From Candidatus Glassiibacteriota bacterium (GTDB lineage Bacteria > Gemmatimonadota > Glassbacteria > GWA2-58-10): a DNA stretch of 5,984 nt. The DNA lies in assembly GCA_016934095.1 (NCBI GenBank), contig JAFGTO010000521.1:1-5984 (forward strand). Direction: 5' to 3'. This document shows positions 1 to 5,984 of this stretch, piece by piece (the stretch's first letter is position 1; every line of letters starts with the position of its first letter). Under the pieces are notes generated by a model. The model had not been told where the DNA came from, did no database searches, and saw only the letters and a program-made list of their open reading frames with translations. The position numbers and the translations under genes are program-made.

Positions 1-2051
1 GCTTGATCAGGTTCTTTACCGGGGCCGAAAAACCGCGTCAGCTCTATTTCGAGCCGGAGGGCACCGAGGTCATCCAGGCGATCAGCATGGTGCCCATCCC
101 TGCGGGCGGTTTCCTGATGGGAAAAGAGCAGGCCGAAAACTACGGTACGGAACCAGTGCACCCGGTTACCCTGAACGCTTTCCAGATGAGCGCCACCGAG
201 ATTACCCAGGCCCGTTACGAGGCGGTGATGCGCAAGAACCCCTCGCCGAGGAGCTATCAGGGTCCCAACTTGCCCGTATTGCAGTTGAGCTGGCCGGATG
301 CGGCGAGGTTTTGCAACAAGCTGAGCGAGCTGGCCGGGTTCGAGTCCTGTTACAACCTGGCTACCTGGGACTGCGATTTCAGCAGGAACGGGTTCCGCCT
401 GCCCACGGAAGCCGAGTGGGAGTACGCCTGCCGGGCGGGCACGGCCACCGGGAGTTATCTCGGGGATGAAGATGCAGACCTGGAGCGGGCGGCCTGGTAT
501 GCGGACAACAGCGACAGAAAGCCGCACGCCGTAGCCGGGAAGGTTCCCAATGCCTCGGGTTTGTACGATATGCTCGGCAATGCCCAGGAATGGAGCAACG
601 ATTGGCTCGAAGCATATCGCGAAGACAGCCTGGTCAATCCCACCGGGCCGGTGGCAGGAGATTACCGGATCCTGCGGGGCGGCTCCTGGAATACCGCTTT
701 GGAGAATTGCATGTCGTGGAACCGTAATGCTTTCATGCCGGACCCCGGCGCAACAGGCCCCAGCATATCGCAGGACGTGGGTTTCAGGGTGGTCCGCCGT
801 GCCGAAGCCTGCCGTACCTACGCCCTGGAGGGCAAGGTCCTGAGCTCCGGAGGCGGCCTGGGAGGCGTTACCGTGCAGCTCCTGGGCTACAATGTCAACG
901 CCACCTGCACCACCGGGCCGGATGGCGGGTACGGTTTTTCGGGGCTGGCGGACGGCAGCTACCTGGTGCGTGCCAACAAAACCGGCTGTACTTTCACCCC
1001 GGACAACTTCGAGGTGGATGTCAGCGGCTCCGACCTCATGGTGGAGGATATCATCGCCGAGGTAAAGCCCCTGCCTGAGACCTTCAGCCTCAAGGGCAGC
1101 CTGGCGCAAGTTTACTATGACCTCGCTAGCGGTATCTCGGGGGCGACAGCCACCCTGGCAGGCGAGAACGACCTGTTCAGGACGTACATTACCCAGTCGG
1201 ACGGTCATTTCGAGTTTAACGGCCTGCCAGCCGGGACCTATACGGTCGGCTTCATCAGGCAGGATTACAGTTTCATCCCGGAGACTGTCAAGCTGACCAT
1301 CGACCAGGCGGATGTCACCCTGGATGTGATCAACAGCATTACCCTGGTCTCCGTGCCGCAGGGCAGTTTCATGATGGGTGGAGTCGGTGGGTTCTCCGAG
1401 CCGGCGCACCAGGTTACCCTGGATGAATTCCAGATAGGCGTAATCGAGGTAACCCAGGGCCAGTACGAGGCGGTAACCGACAGCAACCCATCCTTTTTCA
1501 GCGGCAATGTCAACCGGCCCGTGGAAAGGGTCACCTGGTACGATGCCGCTGTCTTCTGCAACAAGCTGAGCGAGCTTGTGGGGCTGGAGCCCTGCTACGA
1601 CGAGCCGAGCTTCGAGTGCGATTTCAGCAAGAGCGGTTTCCGCCTGCCCACGGAAGCCGAGTGGGAGTATGCCTGCCGCGCCGGGTCCAAGTCCCTGTAC
1701 TACGATGGTGATTACGAAAGCGACCTGGCCCGGGCGGGCTGGTATACAGCCAACTCCAGAGACCCGATAACCCGGGAAGACAGGACACACCGGGCGGCTC
1801 TCAAGGAGCCGAACGCCTGGGGCCTGTACGACATCTTAGGCAATGTCTGGGAGTGGTGCAACGACAGTTTCGGAGAATACCGCGGGGAAAGCCAGACAAA
1901 CCCCGCCGGCCCAGCGGACGGCCGCAACCGCGTCATCCGGGGAGGAGGCTGGCGGAGCCCGTATTACTCTTGCCGGAGCTCCTCCCGAAGTTATCTTGAC
2001 GTTGCCTCCGGTGGCGACGCCTATGGCTTCCGGATAGTCCGGCGTAAGTGA
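1..2051 (+). CDS. Modular protein with two FGE/SUMF1-like domains and two beta-sandwich modules (5' partial)
   Basis: The 682 visible residues fall into four modules. FGE-like domain 1 (about 28-266) begins at MVPIPAGGFLMG and carries RLPTEAEWEYACRAG (132-146), GLYDMLGN (186-193), RGGSW (225-229) and a closing GFRVVRR. Two carboxypeptidase-regulatory-like beta modules follow (about 273-354 and 361-446), each with a DGxYxFxGLxxGxY-type core. FGE-like domain 2 (about 447-681) repeats the motifs: RLPTEAEWEYACRAG (547-561), LGNVWEWC (612-619), RGGGW (646-650), GFRIVRRK. True FGE oxidises a sulfatase cysteine to formylglycine using two cysteines five residues apart. Here only the second aligns (C236, C657); the first is T231 or S652. 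A binding, structural or other role is therefore likelier than sulfatase activation, and no sulfatase lies nearby. The only candidate start is a TTG at base 3 with no visible ribosome site, and residues 1-27 resemble the tail of another module, so the gene most likely begins upstream. It ends with TGA. Family call is firm, function unknown. Confidence 0.9.
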   Translation, partial: LIRFFTGAEKPRQLYFEPEGTEVIQAISMVPIPAGGFLMGKEQAENYGTEPVHPVTLNAFQMSATEITQARYEAVMRKNPSPRSYQGPNLPVLQLSWPDAARFCNKLSELAGFESCYNLATWDCDFSRNGFRLPTEAEWEYACRAGTATGSYLGDEDADLERAAWYADNSDRKPHAVAGKVPNASGLYDMLGNAQEWSNDWLEAYREDSLVNPTGPVAGDYRILRGGSWNTALENCMSWNRNAFMPDPGATGPSISQDVGFRVVRRAEACRTYALEGKVLSSGGGLGGVTVQLLGYNVNATCTTGPDGGYGFSGLADGSYLVRANKTGCTFTPDNFEVDVSGSDLMVEDIIAEVKPLPETFSLKGSLAQVYYDLASGISGATATLAGENDLFRTYITQSDGHFEFNGLPAGTYTVGFIRQDYSFIPETVKLTIDQADVTLDVINSITLVSVPQGSFMMGGVGGFSEPAHQVTLDEFQIGVIEVTQGQYEAVTDSNPSFFSGNVNRPVERVTWYDAAVFCNKLSELVGLEPCYDEPSFECDFSKSGFRLPTEAEWEYACRAGSKSLYYDGDYESDLARAGWYTANSRDPITREDRTHRAALKEPNAWGLYDILGNVWEWCNDSFGEYRGESQTNPAGPADGRNRVIRGGGWRSPYYSCRSSSRSYLDVASGGDAYGFRIVRRK
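312..433 (+). repeat. Internal gene duplication, copy 1 (core of FGE-like domain 1)
   Basis: This segment aligns without gaps to 1557-1678, at a constant offset of 1245 bases. Perfectly identical blocks are 312-331 (20 bases), 372-384 (13 bases) and 393-424 (32 bases). The 32-base block encodes most of the RLPTEAEWEYACRAG motif. Between these blocks the copies have diverged noticeably, especially at 332-371. The segment codes for part of FGE-like domain 1, including C104, C116, C124 and C143, all of which have counterparts in copy 2. Confidence 0.9.
1557..1678 (+). repeat. Internal gene duplication, copy 2 (core of FGE-like domain 2)
   Basis: This is the counterpart of 312-433, with identical blocks at 1557-1576, 1617-1629 and 1638-1669. 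It encodes the matching part of FGE-like domain 2, with cysteines C519, C531, C539 and C558 at equivalent positions. Identity reaches third codon positions in the longest block, which suggests a recent duplication, gene conversion, or strong shared codon choice. Confidence 0.9.
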
Positions 2052-2075
2052 AGCTGCGGGCTTACAGGCTCATCT

Positions 2076-2101
2076 GCAAACAATCGCGGCCGCAGGCCGC
2101 G
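2076..2101 (-). terminator. Possible intrinsic terminator for the leftward genes
   Basis: A perfect 7-base-pair GC stem (CGCGGCC pairing with GGCCGCG, loop of three bases) occupies 2085-2101, between two convergent genes. Read on the - strand, the stem is followed by ATTGTTTGC, a short and interrupted T-rich stretch. It lies about 60 bases past the stop codon of the DUF4832-type gene. On the + strand no T-run follows the stem, so it fits the leftward genes better. The weak T-tract makes this tentative. The rest of the gap (2052-2163) shows nothing else I can support. Confidence 0.4.
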
Positions 2102-2163
2102 CAACCAGGAGCCGTGCCCCTGATCCCGGACGGCGCAGCAACACCCGGGCCGGCGCACAAAAA

Positions 2164-3654
2164 CTATTTCAGGGTCTCGCGGACCGTTATCCTGCCCATC
2201 CTGTACCAGCCGTCCGGCCCCATTCCCGCGATCGCCAGCTTGACCTTGGGGTTGCGGGTCCTCTTGTCGAGGATGCCCAGCTCGAGGTCGTACTCGCCTT
2301 CCGGCAGGTCCGGCGGCAGGAATACCGCGTCATCGTAAAGATTGTCTCCGGGGAGCCAGTCCCTGATATCGGCATCGGTGGCCAGGACTTCTGTGCGGCC
2401 GGAGTTCCGCAGCCGCAGGGCCAGGGGAAAGTCTTTATAGCAGGGAGCCACCCCTTTGTTCTCCCACCAGGAGGTAAAGGCCAGCTTGCCGTGCGGCCTG
2501 ACCTCCGAGGGGTAGGTGAACTTGCGCAGCACCAGGCGGTAGCCCATTTTCTTTAGCCAGTCGTCGACCAGCGGGCGCCATTGCTCAGGCACGGGCGAGC
2601 TCTTGGCATTGAAAGAGGAGATGTGCCACTCGAGGGCCTTGTCGAAAACATGTTTCACCACTTCTTCGGTATACCCTTCCCGTCCCTTCCAGCGCATGAA
2701 GGTGCCGCAGATCTCCATGGTAACCGGGGCTTTTTTCCAGGCATCCTGCATGCCGCTCTTGATAATGTCCTGGGGATAGGCATCCTGCATGTGGCACCAC
2801 CGGGACCCCTGCTCTCTCCGGAAGCCCATGTCGCCCAGGCAGTCGACCCTCCAGCCCAGGTGTCTCATCTGAGGGCCGTTACCGTTGTCCCTGCCGTCCG
2901 GCCAGCTTGCGGCGATCGGCAGGCCTGCGACTAATACCCCGGGGTCCGGAGCGTCTCCGTTCAGGGGCTGGAAGATAAGGTGGGTCTTCCTGAACGTGTC
3001 CAGGTAGGCGCTGGTCAGGGCTATCCTGGTTTTATCGCTGAGCAGGTGTGAGCCATCGCCCTCTCCCCAGAAGCCCACTATCGAGACATCCACGCACTCC
3101 AGGTCGGGGTGGCCGTCGTAGCGCTCGCCGAAAGCCCGGACCAGGCCGCCGAAGTACTGAAGGTAACGGGGGTCCTCGGGGTCCACCCTCCATTTATCCG
3201 AGAGGAGCTTTTTCTCCTCGCCGACCATCTTGCGGTACCAGGCGGGGACATCCTTGTCCGGGCCGCCCCCGTAAGGCGCAATGCGGACTAGCAGGGTCTG
3301 GCCGCGCTCGGCGGCTGTTTTCAGCGCCTTGTCGAACATGGCCCAGTTGTAGCTGTCTTTTTCCGGCTGGACAAACCGCCAATAGACCCGGAAATAGGCG
3401 GTTGAAGTCGGCGGGTGGTCCGGGTTTGTCAGGTCGCCGTCGAACTCCTGGTACTCGATGGGGAACCCTTCGGTCCAGCCTCCGCCCGCGTTCAGAGTGT
3501 CGCCGTTGAAGCGCTGGAAAGTGTTGAAGCCTATCCCCGGGTTTACCAGCAGGTCGTCGGTCTCCTGCGGCCTGACAATCACCGTTTGCTGGCCGTAGGC
3601 GGCCGAGTATAAAAAAGCCAGGCATAAAGCGGTTGAAAACCGGATCTTGCGCAT
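2164..3654 (-). CDS. Secreted DUF4832/DUF4874-type TIM-barrel protein, putative glycoside hydrolase
   Basis: This is a complete gene of 496 residues with an ATG start, a TAG stop and a well-placed ribosome site. Residues 1-21 form a signal peptide: basic K3 and R5, a hydrophobic core, and a likely cut after AYG before QQ, so the product is exported. The mature start, LLVNPGIGFNTFQRF (35-49), is the usual opening of DUF4874/DUF4832 proteins. QPEKDSYNW (96-104) followed by a helix resembles the P..G.Y.W strand-helix step of clan GH-A barrels such as GH42. VDVSIVGFWGEGDG (188-201) places E198 where such barrels carry the acid/base. VTMEICG (311-317) offers E314 as a possible second acid. Residues from about 376 form a C-terminal beta-sandwich with SWWENKGVAPCYKDFPLALRLR-like strands and an LPEGEYDLELGILD turn. 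The substrate is unknown and the catalytic residues are inferred by analogy. It lies 67 bases downstream of the PhoD-like gene and is probably co-transcribed with it. Confidence 0.88.
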   Translation of the reverse strand: MRKIRFSTALCLAFLYSAAYGQQTVIVRPQETDDLLVNPGIGFNTFQRFNGDTLNAGGGWTEGFPIEYQEFDGDLTNPDHPPTSTAYFRVYWRFVQPEKDSYNWAMFDKALKTAAERGQTLLVRIAPYGGGPDKDVPAWYRKMVGEEKKLLSDKWRVDPEDPRYLQYFGGLVRAFGERYDGHPDLECVDVSIVGFWGEGDGSHLLSDKTRIALTSAYLDTFRKTHLIFQPLNGDAPDPGVLVAGLPIAASWPDGRDNGNGPQMRHLGWRVDCLGDMGFRREQGSRWCHMQDAYPQDIIKSGMQDAWKKAPVTMEICGTFMRWKGREGYTEEVVKHVFDKALEWHISSFNAKSSPVPEQWRPLVDDWLKKMGYRLVLRKFTYPSEVRPHGKLAFTSWWENKGVAPCYKDFPLALRLRNSGRTEVLATDADIRDWLPGDNLYDDAVFLPPDLPEGEYDLELGILDKRTRNPKVKLAIAGMGPDGWYRMGRITVRETLK

Positions 3655-3661
3655 GGTGCAG

Positions 3662-3666
3662 CTCCT
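3662..3666 (-). promoter_or_regulatory. Shine-Dalgarno site of the DUF4832-type gene
   Basis: The - strand reads AGGAG, followed by seven bases and then the ATG at 3654-3652. Good complementarity and ideal spacing support this start, which also places the signal peptide exactly at the N-terminus. It is the only clear ribosome site in the window, since the other two genes begin outside it. Confidence 0.8.
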
Positions 3667-3692
3667 GTAGGTTGGTGGACCTTGGCAGCCGG

Positions 3693-3702
3693 GAATCGAT
3701 TC
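3693..3702. other. 10-base perfect palindrome in the 67-base intergenic gap
   Basis: GAATCGATTC is self-complementary and extends one or two further pairs if G-T pairing is allowed. It sits between the stop of the PhoD-like gene and the ribosome site of the DUF4832-type gene. It has no loop and no following T-run, so it is not a terminator. It could be an operator-like site or chance; a single copy gives no way to choose. Confidence 0.25.
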
Positions 3703-3721
3703 TCCTGTCTGCTGATTTTCC

Positions 3722-5984
3722 TCAAAACTTTACCTGGATCGTCTTTTCGACATCTTCGGGGACCGACCGGACCTGTTCGAAAGTCTTGAAGCGCCCGGTC
3801 CCGGGCTCGCCCACTTTCAGGGTGTAGAGACCTTCCTTGAAGACCCGGGGTCTGAAAGTATTGCCCTTGATCCGCAGGGTGTAGACAACCTCGCGGCCCG
3901 ACTCGTCGATTACCTGCACCACCGGGTCGGCCATGCCGCTGACCTGGATAGCCGGCAGGCGGGCGGCCGCCTTGCGGCCGTAGTTATCCGTCTGGTCGAT
4001 GGTGATCGGCCAGCCGGGGTAGGGCCCGGCGCCGGGCTGCGCTGGATCGACCCAGCGGGGCCAGTTGGCAATGCTTATCTTGCGGGTCCGGCGGCTGAAG
4101 CGGACAATCCCGTAGCCCGGAGCACGGTGGTTTATCCAGGTCGGCTCGATCCCGACCGCGTGGGGGTTGGACACGGCAAAGACAGTGACCCTGTTGCCGA
4201 ACCCGTCCAGGAAATCTCCCGTGTACCTGGGCCGGCCGGGCTCACGGTTCAGGCCGGGTTCCGAAGGGAACCAGCGCCTGGGCCAAACATTGGCGACAGA
4301 GGGCACGCAAATGGCGTAGCCCGCGTCCCGCCAGTCGTCTATCCCGTACTGGACAGTGCTTCCCAGGTGCTGGTCGCCCGAGATATGGAAAGCGAAGCCG
4401 CGGCGCATCCTCTCCAGGGCCTGGTTCCGTCCTGTCTGGGGCCAGCCGTTGGAGTCGTGGTCCTGGACAGGATTTTCACCTTCCGCGTATTCACCGGGCT
4501 CCATGATCCTCAGCCGGGGTGTTACGTCATCGGCGTTCGCCGGAGGGGGCAGGGTGGCCACGTCGGCAAACAGGGTTTGCGAGATCACCACTTTCATCCA
4601 GGTACCGTTGCTCCAGTCCGCGGCCCATTTTTCCAGGAAATCGAGCTGGCGCTGTCCCAGCAGCGCCGCCCCGGGAACGTCTCCGTCCCTGGAGGCGTCA
4701 TATTCCGGGTTCTGGGCCCAGCCGTTCACCACCCTGGCCAGGGGAAGCCGGGTGGTGGGCGAGGACTTCCACTTGCGGTCCTCGACCACGGCAAAGCTGA
4801 TCCCGCCCCATTGCATCGGCCCGTAGTAGACCGAAATCCCCTGCTCCACCGGCTCGGGGTCGAAGGGGTCGGCCATGTGGCCGGTCTGGGTCCGCTGGAT
4901 CATGTTCACCCAGGCCGGCGGCATGACATACCCGCCCTTGTCCTGGGCTTTGCCGTAGTCTCCCTCGAACTCGGCGGGCCTGCCGCCTGCCCCCCAGACA
5001 TTGCCCTGAAAAACATCGTGGTCGTCGGGAAGGCACACGCTCGGGATGTCTTTCAGCAGGTCGCGGTACTCCCAGCCGAAGATGTACCACCTCCTGAGGT
5101 AATCCAGGGTGGACAGCTTGACATCGGTTCCCCTGAGCACACTGTAGCCGCCGGTCCTCTCGTAGATCTGGTCGCCGGTGTAAACCAGCAGGTCCGGCCC
5201 GTGGAAGCTCACGTGGCGGACAACATCGGCGTGCGGGAAGCCGAAATCGTTGTTACCCGTAAAGGCGGCCACCACTATCTCTTCCTTGTCGACCGGGTCT
5301 TTCCTGACCGTGCCGCTGAAATAGCGCTCGACTGTCCCGCCGCCGGCGGAGACCAGGGGGCAGGCCACCCGGTAGGGTGTGTCGCGCGTATCATCCCAGC
5401 GGCTTACCCGGAACTCTGCGGTCCGGGCCAGCGGGTCGATCACCGCCTCGCCCGCGGTTTTCCAGCCGCCGGTCGCCGGGTCGCCCACCTGGAGCACCGC
5501 CACCTGGCAGCCGTTGCCCACGGGCGCCATCTGGGCCTTGAGTTTCAGGACCTTGTTGCTCAGGGTGTACTGGGTGAAGAGCACCGGGCCCCAGGCCCGG
5601 TCCTCGTGGGCCTCGACCTTGCTCCCGGACACTGTCCAGTCGCTGAACCAGAAAAGCACGTTGCCGCCGGGGTTTTCGCCCTCGCGGCTCAGGTTGGGGT
5701 CGCTCAGCCTGGCCGGCCGCGGCTGCGACAGGTCTGCATCCGGCGGTTTTACCGCACTGCAGACCAGGGCCAGGCTGCCTGTCAGCCAGTACGGATGGAC
5801 TCTTGCGTTCTCCACCCGGGCCAGTTGCCTGCCGCTGCTGTCGCAGGCCTGGAGACTGACCTTGTAAAAGGTCCCGGCGGGTTCGGCTCTCAGCCTGAGA
5901 GTGAGATGGTCAAAAGGCCCGCCGATCTTCCTGGCCGTGCCGTCATCCCGGCCGATAAACAGGCGCCCGGCTGTGGAGAGCCCC
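3722..5984 (-). CDS. PhoD-like metallophosphatase (alkaline phosphatase D family), 5' partial
   Basis: The reading frame is open from its TGA stop to the right edge, giving about 753 visible residues; the true start lies outside. A GTG at 5815 could be mistaken for the start, but it has no ribosome site and the 56 codons before it read as good protein (GRLFIGRDDGTARKIGGPFD, then HLTLRLRAEPAGTFYKVSLQ). Numbering from that GTG, residues up to about 100 complete a LamG/concanavalin-like beta domain (FWFSDWTVSGSKVEAH, then GPVLFTQYTLS). A fibronectin-like linker follows. The metallophosphatase core spans about 180-510: FTGNND (185-190), GDQIYE (214-219), LPDDHDVFQGN (262-272), EDRKWK (345-350), QDHDSNGWPQTGRN (451-464) and HISGDQHLG (477-485). 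These supply the Asp, His and Asn ligands expected of a two-metal phosphoesterase. A C-terminal beta domain (about 540-690) ends the protein. Family members hydrolyse phosphodiesters or monoesters outside the cytoplasm. The substrate here is unknown, and export cannot be checked without the N-terminus. Confidence 0.92.
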   Translation of the reverse strand, partial: GLSTAGRLFIGRDDGTARKIGGPFDHLTLRLRAEPAGTFYKVSLQACDSSGRQLARVENARVHPYWLTGSLALVCSAVKPPDADLSQPRPARLSDPNLSREGENPGGNVLFWFSDWTVSGSKVEAHEDRAWGPVLFTQYTLSNKVLKLKAQMAPVGNGCQVAVLQVGDPATGGWKTAGEAVIDPLARTAEFRVSRWDDTRDTPYRVACPLVSAGGGTVERYFSGTVRKDPVDKEEIVVAAFTGNNDFGFPHADVVRHVSFHGPDLLVYTGDQIYERTGGYSVLRGTDVKLSTLDYLRRWYIFGWEYRDLLKDIPSVCLPDDHDVFQGNVWGAGGRPAEFEGDYGKAQDKGGYVMPPAWVNMIQRTQTGHMADPFDPEPVEQGISVYYGPMQWGGISFAVVEDRKWKSSPTTRLPLARVVNGWAQNPEYDASRDGDVPGAALLGQRQLDFLEKWAADWSNGTWMKVVISQTLFADVATLPPPANADDVTPRLRIMEPGEYAEGENPVQDHDSNGWPQTGRNQALERMRRGFAFHISGDQHLGSTVQYGIDDWRDAGYAICVPSVANVWPRRWFPSEPGLNREPGRPRYTGDFLDGFGNRVTVFAVSNPHAVGIEPTWINHRAPGYGIVRFSRRTRKISIANWPRWVDPAQPGAGPYPGWPITIDQTDNYGRKAAARLPAIQVSGMADPVVQVIDESGREVVYTLRIKGNTFRPRVFKEGLYTLKVGEPGTGRFKTFEQVRSVPEDVEKTIQVKF

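Noticed and set aside
1265..1564. A 99-codon open frame on the - strand
   Set aside because: It is antisense to beta module 2 and FGE-like domain 2, which have clear family motifs in the + frame; no ribosome site or known domain is visible.
312..1678. A transposon or CRISPR-like explanation for the repeated DNA
   Set aside because: The repeats are two in number, in frame, and encode equivalent parts of two homologous domains, so domain duplication explains them fully.
2048..2338. A 96-codon open frame on the + strand starting at the end of the FGE-like gene
   Set aside because: Most of it is antisense to the C-terminus of the DUF4832-type gene, and its composition does not look like a real protein.
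3048..3509. A 153-codon open frame on the + strand
   Set aside because: It lies wholly antisense to the DUF4832-type gene, is arginine- and proline-rich without recognisable motifs, and is the usual shadow frame of GC-rich coding DNA.
3655..3721. A separate promoter or terminator in the gap between the two leftward genes
   Set aside because: I could not find a convincing -35/-10 pair or a stem followed by T residues; only the ribosome site and a short palindrome stand out.
3964..3980. A perfect 7-base-pair hairpin considered as a terminator
   Set aside because: It lies inside the phosphatase coding region, encodes an ordinary stretch (GRKAAAR) and is not followed by a T-run on either strand.
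5379..5867. A 162-codon open frame on the + strand near the right edge
   Set aside because: It overlaps the N-terminal beta domain of the phosphatase antisense, and its translation is low-complexity and resembles no family I know.

Overview
The window is GC-rich (clearly above 60% by eye) bacterial chromosomal DNA carrying three long genes and almost no intergenic space. One gene is on the + strand and is cut by the left edge. Two are on the - strand, and the upstream one is cut by the right edge. I see no RNA genes, insertion sequences, CRISPR arrays or phage genes. The gene types (repeated SUMF1/FGE-like modules joined by carboxypeptidase-regulatory-like beta domains, a DUF4832-type TIM-barrel protein, and a large PhoD-like phosphatase with extra beta domains) are typical of environmental bacteria of the PVC or FCB groups (planctomycetes, Verrucomicrobia, Lentisphaerae) or related uncultivated candidate phyla. 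That placement is inference; no phylogenetic marker gene is present.

Layout. Positions 1-2051 (+) encode a modular protein: FGE-like domain, two beta-sandwich modules, second FGE-like domain. Its true start probably lies left of the window. Positions 2052-2163 are a short convergent intergenic region with a GC-rich hairpin that could end transcription of the leftward genes. Positions 2164-3654 (-) encode a secreted, glycoside-hydrolase-like TIM-barrel protein with a recognisable signal peptide and a good Shine-Dalgarno site. Positions 3655-3721 are a 67-base gap. Positions 3722-5984 (-) encode a PhoD-like metallophosphatase whose frame stays open to the right edge, so its N-terminus is missing.

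The phosphatase and the GH-like protein are co-directional, close together and without a visible terminator between them, so they may be co-transcribed. Both look like extracytoplasmic hydrolases, and together they could act on an external phosphorylated or glycosylated substrate; this is inferred from context only. The FGE-like protein is convergent to them and is probably a separate unit. Both of its FGE-like domains lack the first of the two catalytic cysteines of true formylglycine-generating enzymes, so sulfatase activation is unlikely. Nothing here amounts to a clearly new biological system. The points most worth a second look are the duplicated FGE module, the incomplete ends of the two edge genes, and the unknown substrate of the GH-like/phosphatase pair.
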